From: Wolfiporia cocos | Lineage: Eukaryota; Basidiomycota; Agaricomycetes; Polyporales; Phaeolaceae | DNA length: 64,000 nucleotides | Assembly (NCBI GenBank): GCA_029448655.1 | Contig: JACCLO010000013.1 | Coordinates: 1,550,001-1,614,000 of the forward strand | Reading direction: 5' to 3' | Part shown: positions 29,988 to 40,622 of the stretch, piece after piece | Layout of the letters: each line of letters begins with the position of its first letter | Numbering within the stretch: position 1 is the first letter of the stretch | The notes under the pieces: generated by a model | The model's database searches: none | The model's input: the letters and a program-made list of their open reading frames with translations, nothing else | Told to the model about the DNA's origin: nothing | Position numbers and translations under genes: made by a program

Positions 29988-32027
29988 ATGAGTAACCGGA
30001 AACTAACATTCGTCACAAACAGATTCACAATGTCCTCCACCTCCTCCGTTAGCACTCCCCTCGCCCCCCGCAAGATGCGCCTCCGCTCAGAAGGCCCGGT
30101 GACACCGGTAGCTGGTCCCTCGGGAACCCAGCAACTGGTGACGCTGGAGCACCTAAGCGAGGGAGAAGAGGAAGAAGAGGAAGGAGAAGAGGAAATGCCG
30201 GAGTTCGCTCCCCCGCAAAGGGAATCTCCGACCAACCCCATGGGTACACGCCCAGGCTCCCCCATTGCCGGATACCCACCGGCTCGTCGAACTCGCCCTA
30301 TCGGGCCCGCCACCACCCTGGAAATGGAATTTTCGGGTCCGACACGACAGACCAATGTCGCTGTCGAGAACAACCTTAAGGCGTACCTTCCTGAGGAGGA
30401 ACACCACAAGGTGGATGGGTCCATACATGGGCCAATCATCGATGCCGCCGTACAACGAAGTGCGGCCATAAGCCATGACACCACCGACACCCTAGGTCGA
30501 ATGGTGCACGCCCGCCTGGAGCGTATCCATGAACGAATCGATTCCCTGGCTGGGCAATCCAGGGCAATCGAACAGAAGGCCCAAGACGAACTACACGAAG
30601 CGGTCGATTCGGTCCGGAACGAGGTATTGTCCACCATGGTGGACCTCGGCAAGGAACTCCGACAGGAGTACACCGCCAAGCTCTCCGAAATGGAGAAGCA
30701 GCTCCGAAAGGACTACCGGTCCCGCCTTGACGACCTCGAGGATGCGTTCGCTGAGCGCATGGAGAAGGTGGACGAGGAACTCCGGAGGATTCGCAAGAAT
30801 CCCTCCGTTCCCAACCCTCCCGGTGTCCGCACGCCCCCGGAAGACCCGGCACCGGCCCCTGGTCATGCTCAAGCCAGAGCAGCCGAGGCCGCTGCCGCCG
30901 CACAAGCTGCAGCCGCTGCTGCAGCAGCCGTCGCCCCGCAGATTCCAGGTCTGCCTCAAAACCTGAAAATCCCCCCTCCCCCCGAATTCTCTGGATCATC
31001 TGGGAAGGTGACTGCACAAGAATGGGTGGAGAAAATGGGTCTCTACTTCGGCACCCTCCGCGTCTACGACGACCACGACCGCATTACCACCGCCCTATTC
31101 CGAGTAACCGGGGACGCCTACAAGTTTTTCTCGCCTCTTATCAAAAAGGCAGGAAACGGCGAGCCCCTCGGCACATGGGAGGACTTCACCAAGTCGGTGA
31201 TGGTCCAGTACGGTAAAATGACGGACAAGGAAATCGCTAAGAAGGAAATCCGTGGCTACTATGGCAACAAGGGCAAGGAACTCGCAGAATCGAACTACTT
31301 CAACTACTGCGAGCGGTTCCGTACCCTCGGTCGCCTATCGGAAACCGCCAACGAGACCCTGGTTTGGGAGTTCACCGAAACACTCCCCGAAAAGGTTAAG
31401 GACACCTTAAACGTCCTCGGCAAGACCCCCTTCTTCAAGGCCCCTACCGACATCGAGCCTCTGATAGATTTCGCACTCGAAATGTATCAGACGTCTTACC
31501 CTGACAAGATCAAGGGCTCAATTTTCGAGAAGACCGGCAAGAAGGACTCGGCCCCTGCCGAAAAGAAGGAGACGTCCTCCGCTTCTGCGAAGAAGTCGGA
31601 GAAAAAGAAGGACAAGGGAAAGGCGCCCGTCAAAGCCCCCGCCGACACCGCCAATGCCGTCTGCACCTACTGCAAGCAGACGGGACACTATTTCAACAAG
31701 TGTCCTAAGCTTGCCGCGGACAAGGCTGCGGGAACGTTCGTGCCTGCCGCTCAGCGGGCCGAGCAACAAAGGGCGAAGGATGCAGCTGCCGCGTCTGGAA
31801 AGACCACGGCTGCTCCTTCGGGTAGTGGAAAGGGACAGGCTTCTGGCAAGAAGCCGTACTCGGCGCCCCCCGCGGATGGCAAGACGTATCGTGCCCGAAC
31901 GATCTGGGAAGAAGTGACGGCTGACTCAAGCTCAGCAGGACCCTCGGCCCCCGCCACCACCGTCGCCAATGTCGGGACCATCTCGGTTCCCCTCGCCCCC
32001 ACTACACGTCTCGAAGATGTCTTGTGA
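29988..32027 (+). CDS. Gag protein with CCHC zinc knuckle (G2p)
   Basis: 679 codons, open. Same architecture as the G2m Gag: acidic run with one glutamate codon fewer, coiled-coil-like region (about 140-270), Ala-rich linker, capsid-like domain from about residue 345, and CCHC knuckle at residues 559-572 (CTYCKQTGHYFNKC). It ends with TGA at 32025-32027. The +1 frame that would carry the start of Pol is open under the gag 3' end but has a TGA at 31915-31917 where G2m has TCA. Confidence 0.93.
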   Translation: MSNRKLTFVTNRFTMSSTSSVSTPLAPRKMRLRSEGPVTPVAGPSGTQQLVTLEHLSEGEEEEEEGEEEMPEFAPPQRESPTNPMGTRPGSPIAGYPPARRTRPIGPATTLEMEFSGPTRQTNVAVENNLKAYLPEEEHHKVDGSIHGPIIDAAVQRSAAISHDTTDTLGRMVHARLERIHERIDSLAGQSRAIEQKAQDELHEAVDSVRNEVLSTMVDLGKELRQEYTAKLSEMEKQLRKDYRSRLDDLEDAFAERMEKVDEELRRIRKNPSVPNPPGVRTPPEDPAPAPGHAQARAAEAAAAAQAAAAAAAAVAPQIPGLPQNLKIPPPPEFSGSSGKVTAQEWVEKMGLYFGTLRVYDDHDRITTALFRVTGDAYKFFSPLIKKAGNGEPLGTWEDFTKSVMVQYGKMTDKEIAKKEIRGYYGNKGKELAESNYFNYCERFRTLGRLSETANETLVWEFTETLPEKVKDTLNVLGKTPFFKAPTDIEPLIDFALEMYQTSYPDKIKGSIFEKTGKKDSAPAEKKETSSASAKKSEKKKDKGKAPVKAPADTANAVCTYCKQTGHYFNKCPKLAADKAAGTFVPAAQRAEQQRAKDAAAASGKTTAAPSGSGKGQASGKKPYSAPPADGKTYRARTIWEEVTADSSSAGPSAPATTVANVGTISVPLAPTTRLEDVL

Positions 32028-32174
32028 AGAACACACCAGCCCCGCAGCGGCTGGGAGTGTACAGCTCCCTGAAGAAGAGCACCCCTACGACGGGGCTTCA
32101 CAAGGACCCCTTATCTTGTGGGAAGATAAGGCGGTCGTACGGTATCCCATATCGGTATATTCGGAAACTCGGCA

Positions 32175-35100
32175 ATGGACTTTGCCCGGAGGACAAGGAC
32201 ACTAGCTACACGTGCCCCTCCTGTACAATACTTTCATCCTGACCCACTCGCGCTCAAGTTCTTTACTTTGTATAACGTTGTACATGGAAATGATTCCCGA
32301 GACGATAATAAATCATTCTCTATCAAAGTGGAACTGTGGGTATATGGAAAGAAAGTCAACGCCATGGCATTAATCGACACCGGTGCATCAATAAGCGTCA
32401 TTGATAAGAAACTCGTCCATGAGGAAAAGTTAGTCACTCAGAAACTACCTTCGCCTCTCGAGATTCGTAACGCCGACGGTACCTCTAATACCGCCGGTAA
32501 TATCAATATGGCAGTAAAAGCTTATATGGTGCACGAGGAACACAAGTCCACCGAATTCTTGTACGTAATGGACGTACAGAATGCGGATGTAATCCTCGGA
32601 TATGACTGGTTCCTGAAACACAACCCGGACTTCAATTGGCCGGAAGGAACCTTCACATATCGGTGTACGGAAAAATGTAAACATGGCAAACGGGTTTTGA
32701 TTTCTGAGGAAGAGGACGAAATCGAACCCCGCAACATCTATCAGATCATCAACGATTTTCCAATAGATTTTCTCGGCTTAGAGGAGCCGGAGAATCCCTT
32801 TGTCGCTTGGGTGAACACCCTTGACGAAGGAACGGAACTCCTTATCGATGCCATTCAGTCGATAACGGAGAAGTCGGATGATGAATTCCTGACAGATGCG
32901 GATCTCCAGAAATGGAAATCCTTGGTTCCGGAGGAATACCAGGAGTTTGGTCCCACGGTATTTTCTCAACGCGCATCCGAAAGGATGCCCGAACGGAAAC
33001 CATACGACCACGCCATCGACTTCCCCGATGACGCGGTACTACCGCCCCCAAGTAAGGCATACAAGATGTCTCCTCAGGAGGCGAACTCGCTAGATCAGTG
33101 GATTCAGGAAGAGTTACGGAAGGGCTACATCCGACACTCGAAATCCCCGATCGCGAGCCCGGTCTTCTTCGTCCCTAAAAAAGACGGCGGAGCCCGAATG
33201 GTAGTCGATTACCGGAAAGTAAACGACTTAACCATTAAAAACAGGTACCCTCTCCCACGCATAGACGAGCTTATCGATAAGCTTAGCCAGGCTTCGATAT
33301 TCACGAAGCTCGATTTGCGTTGGGGTTACAACAACGTAAGAATCAAGGAGGGAGATGAATGGAAGACCGCATTCATTACGCCTAACGGCCTTTACGAAGC
33401 TGTAGTCATGTACTTCGGCTTTTGTAATGCACCCAGCACTTTCCAACACATGATGAACGATATTCTAGGTGACCTTATCAGAGAAGGAAAGGTCATTGTC
33501 TACCTAGACGACATCCTTGTGTTCGGAAACGACCTGTTGGAACACCGTCGTATCGTCAAGCAAGTATTACAAATCTTGCAAGACAACGACTTGTTCGCGA
33601 AGCCTGAAAAGTGCTTCTTCGAACAAAGCAGTATTGAATACCTGGGAATGATCATTTCCAAAGGAAAAGTCGAAATGGACCCTAAGAAGGTAGCCGGTGT
33701 CATGGACTGGCCTACACCTGCCAAGGTGAAGGACGTCCAGGCCTTTGTTGGCTTCGCCAACTACTACCGTCGGTTCATTAAAGATTTCTCCAAAGTGGTT
33801 AAGCCGTTAACCGAACTGTCCAAGAAAAACACGCAATGGAACTGGGGACCCGAACAAGCGGAAGCCTTCCAAACTCTCAAGGAAGCTTTCACATCGGCTC
33901 CAATACTCCGGATCCCAGATCAGGAGTCCCCGTTCCGCGTGGAAGCGGACTCTTCCGACTACGCAACTGGTGCAGTACTATCACAATACTCTTCGGAGGA
34001 TAAGCTCTGGCACCCGGTAGCCTTTTACTCGAAATCTCTATCAGCACCCGAAAGGAACTATGAGATTTACGATAAGGAGTTGCTCGCAATCATCCGCGCT
34101 CTAGAGGAATGGAGACATTACCTCGAGGGACATCCACATAAATTCGAAGTATGGTCGGATCATCTCAATCTGACATATTTCAAATCGGCACAACGGCTAA
34201 CCCGGAGACAGGCACGTTGGAGTCTTTACCTGACAAGGTTCAACTTCACCATGTGCCACAAACCCGGTAAAACAATGCTTACGGCTGATCCTCTGTCACG
34301 GAGGCCAGACCATGAAGAGGGGGTGGAACTCGACAATCGCGATCAAATTTTGCTGAAACCGGAATACTTTACGGTTAGGGCGCTAGAAGCGTCACAGCAG
34401 GAGATACAATCAGGCGACGAGGACCTTCTCCGACAAATCCGACAAGCCCTCATGGACGATCAAATTACCAAGGATTACCAGGAACTACTGAAAAGTGGTC
34501 CCAAGGAATTCGGTAAAGATCTCCAGGAATGGAACATGGAGGCCGGATTACTCCTCAGACGAGGAAAAGTGTACGTTCCAAAAGAGCCTAAGGAATTGCG
34601 CACGAAGATTATGGAGTTACATCATGACCATGTGACTGCCGGACACTTCGGACGATGGAAGACCTATGAACTTCTGTCACGTAATTACTGGTGGCCTGGA
34701 ATGACCACGATGGTAAAGCAATACGTGGAAGGTTGTGACACATGTCAACGCATGAAGAACCACAACCAGACCCCGTACGGACCCCTACAACCGCTCCCAG
34801 TCCCGGAAGCACCTTGGGACACCGTCACAATTGACCTTATCGTCCACTTACCGCCCAGCGGCGAATTAAAACAATTCAATGCTATTATGGTAATAGTGGA
34901 CCGGCTTACCAAGCGAGCGCACTTCATTCCCACGTCAGACAAGATAACGGCAAAAGAATTAGCGAACCTCCTGTACCTTCGGATTTATCCGAACCACGGA
35001 CTTCCGAAACAAATCATTTCGGATAGAGGCCCGCAATTCGCAGCCGCCTTATTCAAGGGATGGTGTGAGCAATTGGGAATCCAACGGTCAATGACAACCG

Positions 35101-36500
35101 CCTATCACCCGCAAGCGGATGGCCAGACGGAGAGAGTTAACCAGATCCTGGAACAATATCTTAGATGTTACATCGATGTTATTCAAAAGGATAACTGGTC
35201 ATGGTTTCTCCCAACGGCTGAATTCGCGTACAACAACGCGGCTAGTGAGACAACAAAGAATAGCCCATTCTTTGTCGAACTAGGAAGGCATCCCAACGCA
35301 GGACCTACGAATTTACGTCCAACACAATACGTGGACCTAAATGTCATTGCTTACGAACGATGGTCAGCACAAGAACAAGCTAAGGCAGCTATGAAACTGG
35401 CTGCTGAACGCTGGTCTTGGTATTATGATCAACATAAGCGCTCGGTACCGTTTAAAGTCGGCGACAAAGTACTCGTTGACGCCCGTAGCTGGCAAGACTC
35501 CGAAAGAAGTCTTAGCCCACGCTATTTGGGACCATTTAAGATAATCGAACAATTATCTCCGGTCACCTTTAGGGTACACATGGACGAGCAATACAGGGCT
35601 TATCACCCGGTATTTCACGCTTCCAAGTTGGTCATGTACAAGGACCCGGTGCATCAGAAAAGACCAGAGCCTCAACCAGAAATGGTTGACGGCGAGGAAT
35701 TATGGGAAGTCGAGAAGATCTTAGATCATCGTCTCCGCGCAGGAAGAGTTGAATACAGAATCCGATGGAAGGGATTTGGTATCAATGATGACTCCTGGGT
35801 ACGCGAAGCGGATCTCGACTCGGCATACGACATTTTGCAGGAATACAAGGCTTCACACCCTATTCCAATGCAGGATGTCCCCCTCAGGCGATCAGCTAGA
35901 AGGAAAGAAGCAGTTCATGTCTTCGACCCGGACAGCGACGACTGGGAAGCCGACGAATGCACGTGGCCAGACGACTGGCCGCAGTATCGCGAAAAATTTG
36001 CGAAGGATCCTAAGCAGCGCATGGTTAGACACCCCGACGGGGGATGGATGTCAGCAGACATTAACCAAAACGCGGACTTGAAAATCGTAGTCGGTGAAGG
36101 CGGCCGAATGCCGGAAAAAGGAACCAAGGACTCGGTTGGGTTTGACCTGTACACTGCAACAGGCGACGTTCTGCCGGCTCACGGGCAGACAGAATACAAC
36201 ACCAAACTGAAGATCCAGGTACCTTTCGGCACTTACGGACGTATCGCCCCCTGCTCTAGTCTCGCACGCAAAGGCATAGACGTAATGGGTGGCGTTATCG
36301 ACCACGATTATCAAGGCGAAGTAATCATCATTCTCCGGAATCACTCCGATATATCTATCGATATTCGGGCCGGTGATAAGATTGCCCAGCTCATCTGCGA
36401 AGTTGCTAAGGACCCGCATATTACGCTACACGGAAAATCTTACTTTGAAAAGATTAAATCCGAGCGCGGTACTGGTGGATTCGGCTCCACAGGAAAGTAA
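32175..36500 (+). CDS. Pol polyprotein with chromodomain and C-terminal dUTPase (G2p, broken N-terminal side)
   Basis: 1441 codons are open from ATG 32175. Protease DTG 68-70; RT with FVPKKDGG about 333 and YLDD 443-446; RNase H from about 587; integrase zinc region about 816 and core D887, D950, E986 (35 residues between the last two); chromodomain about 1176-1232; dUTPase about 1303-1441. Motif 2 of the dUTPase reads APCSSLA, where G2m has APRSSLA, so a conserved arginine is lost. Upstream, 7 nt present in G2m are missing near 32140, which puts this part of pol into the gag frame, behind the gag stop and a second stop. The main enzyme domains are intact, but normal gag-to-pol expression is probably lost. 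Confidence 0.93.
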   Translation: MDFARRTRTLATRAPPVQYFHPDPLALKFFTLYNVVHGNDSRDDNKSFSIKVELWVYGKKVNAMALIDTGASISVIDKKLVHEEKLVTQKLPSPLEIRNADGTSNTAGNINMAVKAYMVHEEHKSTEFLYVMDVQNADVILGYDWFLKHNPDFNWPEGTFTYRCTEKCKHGKRVLISEEEDEIEPRNIYQIINDFPIDFLGLEEPENPFVAWVNTLDEGTELLIDAIQSITEKSDDEFLTDADLQKWKSLVPEEYQEFGPTVFSQRASERMPERKPYDHAIDFPDDAVLPPPSKAYKMSPQEANSLDQWIQEELRKGYIRHSKSPIASPVFFVPKKDGGARMVVDYRKVNDLTIKNRYPLPRIDELIDKLSQASIFTKLDLRWGYNNVRIKEGDEWKTAFITPNGLYEAVVMYFGFCNAPSTFQHMMNDILGDLIREGKVIVYLDDILVFGNDLLEHRRIVKQVLQILQDNDLFAKPEKCFFEQSSIEYLGMIISKGKVEMDPKKVAGVMDWPTPAKVKDVQAFVGFANYYRRFIKDFSKVVKPLTELSKKNTQWNWGPEQAEAFQTLKEAFTSAPILRIPDQESPFRVEADSSDYATGAVLSQYSSEDKLWHPVAFYSKSLSAPERNYEIYDKELLAIIRALEEWRHYLEGHPHKFEVWSDHLNLTYFKSAQRLTRRQARWSLYLTRFNFTMCHKPGKTMLTADPLSRRPDHEEGVELDNRDQILLKPEYFTVRALEASQQEIQSGDEDLLRQIRQALMDDQITKDYQELLKSGPKEFGKDLQEWNMEAGLLLRRGKVYVPKEPKELRTKIMELHHDHVTAGHFGRWKTYELLSRNYWWPGMTTMVKQYVEGCDTCQRMKNHNQTPYGPLQPLPVPEAPWDTVTIDLIVHLPPSGELKQFNAIMVIVDRLTKRAHFIPTSDKITAKELANLLYLRIYPNHGLPKQIISDRGPQFAAALFKGWCEQLGIQRSMTTAYHPQADGQTERVNQILEQYLRCYIDVIQKDNWSWFLPTAEFAYNNAASETTKNSPFFVELGRHPNAGPTNLRPTQYVDLNVIAYERWSAQEQAKAAMKLAAERWSWYYDQHKRSVPFKVGDKVLVDARSWQDSERSLSPRYLGPFKIIEQLSPVTFRVHMDEQYRAYHPVFHASKLVMYKDPVHQKRPEPQPEMVDGEELWEVEKILDHRLRAGRVEYRIRWKGFGINDDSWVREADLDSAYDILQEYKASHPIPMQDVPLRRSARRKEAVHVFDPDSDDWEADECTWPDDWPQYREKFAKDPKQRMVRHPDGGWMSADINQNADLKIVVGEGGRMPEKGTKDSVGFDLYTATGDVLPAHGQTEYNTKLKIQVPFGTYGRIAPCSSLARKGIDVMGGVIDHDYQGEVIIILRNHSDISIDIRAGDKIAQLICEVAKDPHITLHGKSYFEKIKSERGTGGFGSTGK

Positions 36501-36526
36501 TCGTTCCATTAGGGACAATGAAACCT

Positions 36527-36539
36527 GAAGAGGGGGTAA
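36527..36539 (+). promoter_or_regulatory. Polypurine tract (G2p)
   Basis: GAAGAGGGGGTAA lies directly before the 3' LTR start TGTCACAG. It would prime plus-strand DNA synthesis. The TRIM array has the closely similar GAGAGGGGGGGTAA at the same place. Confidence 0.85.
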
Positions 36540-37238
36540 TGTCACAGATTTGGGACATGCCACTATTTTTCCCGTATTTTTACCTATTTATCTGGTATTT
36601 CTACGACCTTGTAGACATTTACGCTGCTAAGCGCCCGTCTACACGTACACGCAACCAAACAACACGTACACAACGCGGTATACGTCAACCTGTCATAACA
36701 ACACGTACATAATACGCCCGTACGCGTCAATGACTCAGCGGACTAACCTCCGGTGTCACGCGCTTTACTCATATCCCGATACCGGGCTATGTCAGTATGA
36801 TTGGATAAGCGGCCCGCTCGTTATCACATGCCAATGCCCTTATGATTACTCATATCCCGATGCCGGTATATAAGAATCACATGCATGGCTTACTAACGTA
36901 GCTACAGCCACTTCCACAACATGGACCTACGGTCCAAACAAACGATCTTACTGGTGCGGCCATTACCGGCGCACATGGTCTATTGTAGTTTACGACTTAA
37001 CCATATTAGTTATGTCTGCGCACAGACCGTCTTCATGTTTGGCTCCCTTACTGGTAACCAAACAATGCATGTATATAAGTAGGGCTATCACTGCGGATAA
37101 GCCTTAGATTTGTTCTCTGCATTCGCACAGTTACATACCATCTCTGCTTGCGCCCACTAGCCTCCTCACCAACCTTCTGCAACATCTTCAAGTCGCCTAT
37201 AAGGTTATAGTGTGAGTCCCACAGTCTAGTCTGTGTCA
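36540..37238 (+). repeat. 3' LTR of G2p (699 bp)
   Basis: Differs from the 5' LTR at one position seen (36798, T for C). The self-primer copy AGATTTGTTCT is intact. Confidence 0.96.
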
Positions 37239-37243
37239 CGAAT

Positions 37244-39126
37244 GAGGTACAATCTCGTAAGTGTAAACCAAATGATTCATGGGCAGAATATGCGGAGGAG
37301 AAGGAGGGCAATGATGCAGAGGAGGATACTCAAGACATGACTAAAGGTGACCCGACAGATGGAGCCATCGATCACCCGGATTATGAATCGTGTACGAAGA
37401 ACTAGAAGGCAGCGGCGTCTGGCGGGAAAAAAATGTGGAAAATTTTTGACGAGACTGGGATCGGGATCTTTGCCAGTGCATGCAGACACGTATTTATTAT
37501 GTGGCTCATGGTCATGGTACGAAGTGGAGAAATGTAAGCATGCAATATTATAGTGAATTATGGCTAACTAATTGCATAGAGCCAAATATCCCCTAGCAAT
37601 TGTATCAAAATCACTTGATGTATTTGGCGAATGCATACTCATGGGATACGACATTGGATGCGAGTTCGAGGGGACTATATGACACAGTTCTCTTGGATGG
37701 CGATGGAAAGAGGCGAACTGCAGATGCTGTGTGAATGCCTTCCATGGATATACTCACTGCTATCCATGTCAGACTCACAACCATCCGAATGTCATTGAAG
37801 GTGCAGGCATTGAGGATCTTGAGACACTGGAGAGAATATTCAGTGCATCCAACAATCTTGCCTCAGTCACTTGACATGCATCAGCATATTGCCAATGTGT
37901 TCTAATTGACACTTACTTCAAACAATGGGATGAAGAGAAATATGCAAACCTGAGCACTATGATCTTCAATAATTATATGCAGGCTCTAGACATCTTGGAC
38001 TCAGAGTCTACAGCCTATTTTCAGCAGCTCGAGCACGGGAACGATGCTAATTTACACACGGTCGCCTATGTTCGAGGTGTTACAAGAGCTACGTGCAGTA
38101 GTGGCCGGAATTGAAGACATCTCTTCGAAATTCTATCGTGCTGACCACACTGAATTATGTTTCACTCCTCCAATTGCCAGCTCAGTCGACTATAGTGCTG
38201 AATTGTCTCACACGCGCGAAAGCTGGAGACTCTGCATAAATTCCTATGCGAACAACATGCTACATTAACATGCAAAGTTACAGAAATGGAGGTTCACATG
38301 GGAATTGCCAGGCGGTGGGAAGTAATCAGCAATACATCGATGCAGTAAGCTACATGACAAATAGGTAGTATCATAAGGCATTGGACAATCTCCAGCGCCT
38401 CGTAATCCAATGCCTGTTTGAATTACACAGGAGAACATATCGCAGACAGGTAAGTGCTGTGGCTTCTATATGATTTTAATTGACGATCAATCTGTTTCAA
38501 GGATACTGCACGCGAATGTACATTGCTAGATCGCTGCAAGCGTGATCGAAAGCCATTCAAAACACCGTCAAGATATACAATCAGGCTGCTCTGAAGCTGG
38601 ATCCCCCGGAGCCCACTGTTGACTGGGAGAGAGTATCCCATTACAATTTCCTGGAGAACTTTCACCTGTTAAGAGATACTCACAACAGTGTGATAGACAA
38701 ACCATGGACCCGGCCTGCAATTCGCAAGACAATGAAACAAGCACGGTGGATCGGACGCATGCAAGAGGAAATCAAGCGTTGTAACGTCGAGGTGGGCTGC
38801 CTGCACACGTCCATTCATGATGAAGAGGCGCATTTTTCGGATGTCCTTGCATGTCTCAAAGCCGAGCAGTCGAGGGTATATGGAGCAGTAGCCGAGTATT
38901 GTGAATGCCACAGGAACATAAACGCACGGCATCTAGATTAGCTTGGAAAGCTATATAAACTGAAAGGATTCACAGGCATACATTACCCTGGCACTCATAA
39001 CCATGCGGCTGCGGTAGGCGTTCGTGTATTCTGGATGCTGAGGATGCTGAGGCAGATGCAATAAATGATGAGGGTGAAGTGGAGATGGGCGCATTAGTAG
39101 ATTTCGTGTCAAATCTTGCGATGTAG
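37244..39126 (+). pseudogene. KDZ-type transposase relic, 3' part
   Basis: Continues the KDZ match after the CGAAT duplication. In order but across frames: MWKIFDETGIGIFASACRHV (about 37432-37491); MVRSGEM; IGCEFEG (about 37653-37673); the HGYTH...CQTHNHPNVIEGAGIE and DLETLERIFSASNNLAS block (about 37743-37870), which is the family's signature around its last catalytic residues; NLSTMIFNNYMQALDILDSE (about 37950-38009); an open C-terminal stretch at 38690-38941 (KRCNVEVGCLHTSIHDEEAH); LYKLKGFTGIHYPG; and an acidic tail ending with TAG at 39124-39126. Several stops and frameshifts make it non-functional. Confidence 0.8.
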
Positions 39127-39429
39127 AAATTAATGCACGACTCAACTTTAATCTGCAGCCACGGATGATGGGAACCATTATCAGACACAGGACCACTAGG
39201 AGGGTGTGTATCTGAAGCGGAGGAAATAAATCTGCAACCACAAAGGATGGGAATCATAACGCACGACTCAACTTTAAGGCTACATGCACTAGAGAGCTCA
39301 TGACTCTGGGCACGCATGAATTACTTTACTGTAACAAAATAAACTATTAGTCACTGTACTATGCACCAGATGACAAGACAGGGCTTTACTATGTGTGCAT
39401 GTGAAGTTTGAAGGGATGTACCTTGAGAT
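39127..39429. other. No gene seen
   Basis: Intergenic. GCACGACTCAACTTTAA occurs twice (about 39134 and 39260) within two diverged copies of a roughly 115-bp unit. Confidence 0.4.
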
Positions 39430-39800
39430 TGACACAAGCGCTATCTCAAGCAACTACTCAGGGGAATATTACTCGCGTGGAAGCGTATTCCTAGTCTGAG
39501 GCTACTCAAGGCAACAAAGGCCAAGACGAGTCTGGGGTGCTCCCTGCTCGTCTGGCTGGTATATATGCTCTTAGGCTGTTTGTACATGTTTGGCTACTAT
39601 ACAGTATTACGTAATCTGATAGACCGTTTAGAGTATGGTAAACCCTATCGTAGGTGTAGAGCCACAACAAGGGTGTCCGGGGTCTGTGTAAGCACGTGTG
39701 GGGTGTTCGGGGTCCTTGCACGTGATGCATAGGCGGGCGCTTAGATAAGATAAGGGTTGTCTCTAGTCGCAAGCTAGTTGGAGAAAATCGGCTTGTGACA
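39430..39800 (-). repeat. Solo LTR (family S), minus orientation
   Basis: 371 bp. On the plus strand it reads TGACACAAGCGC at the left and GGCTTGTGACA at the right, the reverse of the copy at 26134-26495. A perfect duplication GAGAT flanks it (39425-39429, 39801-39805). Confidence 0.92.
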
Positions 39801-39831
39801 GAGATGCGTGGTTGATCAAGGGGCGACATGA

Positions 39832-39898
39832 GATGCGACTGCTGCAGCTTGATGTGACTGCTGCAGCTTGATGCAACTGCTGCAGCTTGATGCGGCTG
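39832..39898. repeat. 19-bp minisatellite, 3.5 copies
   Basis: Unit GATGCGACTGCTGCAGCTT at 39832, 39851 and 39870, then a partial unit. The copies differ by single transitions. Confidence 0.85.
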
Positions 39899-40061
39899 TC
39901 TGTTTGACACATCCACTCTGTTGCACAGCACCCGATCAACCACTCATGCTTAAGCTATACCTGCCTGCCCACCCTGCTCCTATCTACCTCACACACAAGA
40001 CTTCCGGTACAGACAGGACGCATTTTATATTGAGCTCGAAGAGCGGTGCTTTCACTGAAAC

Positions 40062-40622
40062 TGACACAGACTCGCCTCTGTGCTACCCCTGGGCTCAGGG
40101 GGATCCCTACAACGCCCCACAGGGCCATAAACCAACGCACTAGCGGTGAGCGCAGAGGCTACGTGGGAGGCGGAGCCATCCCTAGTGTACGCCGACATAG
40201 CGTCGCTGGTTCACAGACAAGGAAGAGGAGATAGGGGCCCCGGGCCAGCGAGTCACACAGGTGCTTAGCGAGTAAGGGGAGATCCCATTGTCGAGAATCT
40301 AAGAGATGGGGTATTAACCCACATCTCGTCGTAATATATACATGAGCGATGAGCTAACTAGTACTACCCTAAAGAGAGGGCCTGTGCGCCGTATCTAATG
40401 GGTCATGTGCTAGTGACGCTACATGTAACTACTGTGACCATATGTGATGTACCTAAGGCGCGCGCTACCCTACAGCGCTAAACTAGTGGGTCAGATGATC
40501 TAGATGGCATAGAACGGAGCGCTGGAGGTGGCTAAGGACTAGAGAGGCGCGCGCGCACCTAGCGGCGCCCATAGAACCTATAGCGAGGGATGCCAGAACC
40601 CCCCACCGGGAATTCTGTGACA
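40062..40622 (-). repeat. TRIM array LTR 1 (3'-most)
   Basis: Plus-strand ends TGACACAGACTCGCC and GGGAATTCTGTGACA. Flanked on the left by the GAAAC duplication. Confidence 0.93.

Larger units (their letters stand above)
27243..37238 (+). mobile_element. Nearly complete Ty3/gypsy retrotransposon G2p inside the KDZ relic
   Basis: 9,996 bp with two 699-bp LTRs (27243-27941 and 36540-37238) that differ at one base (C at 27501, T at 36798). The target duplication CGAAT stands at 27238-27242 and 37239-37243. Same plan as G2m on the opposite strand: leader, ORF0, gag, pol. Proteins are almost identical to those of G2m, but the gag-pol junction carries a 7-nt deletion and a new stop, so this copy probably cannot make Pol in the normal way. 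Confidence 0.96.

Noticed and set aside
29972..30679. 235-codon minus-strand frame opposite gag (also 11123-11833 opposite the G2m gag).
   Set aside because: Shadow of a GC-rich coding strand; the product is low-complexity Ser/Arg/Pro sequence.
36081..36500. dUTPase as a captured free-standing host gene.
   Set aside because: It is in frame with integrase and chromodomain in both G2 copies and lies before the polypurine tract.
39832..39898. CRISPR-like repeats (also the 30-bp and 45-bp minisatellites).
   Set aside because: Units are directly adjacent with no spacers, and the genome is eukaryotic.
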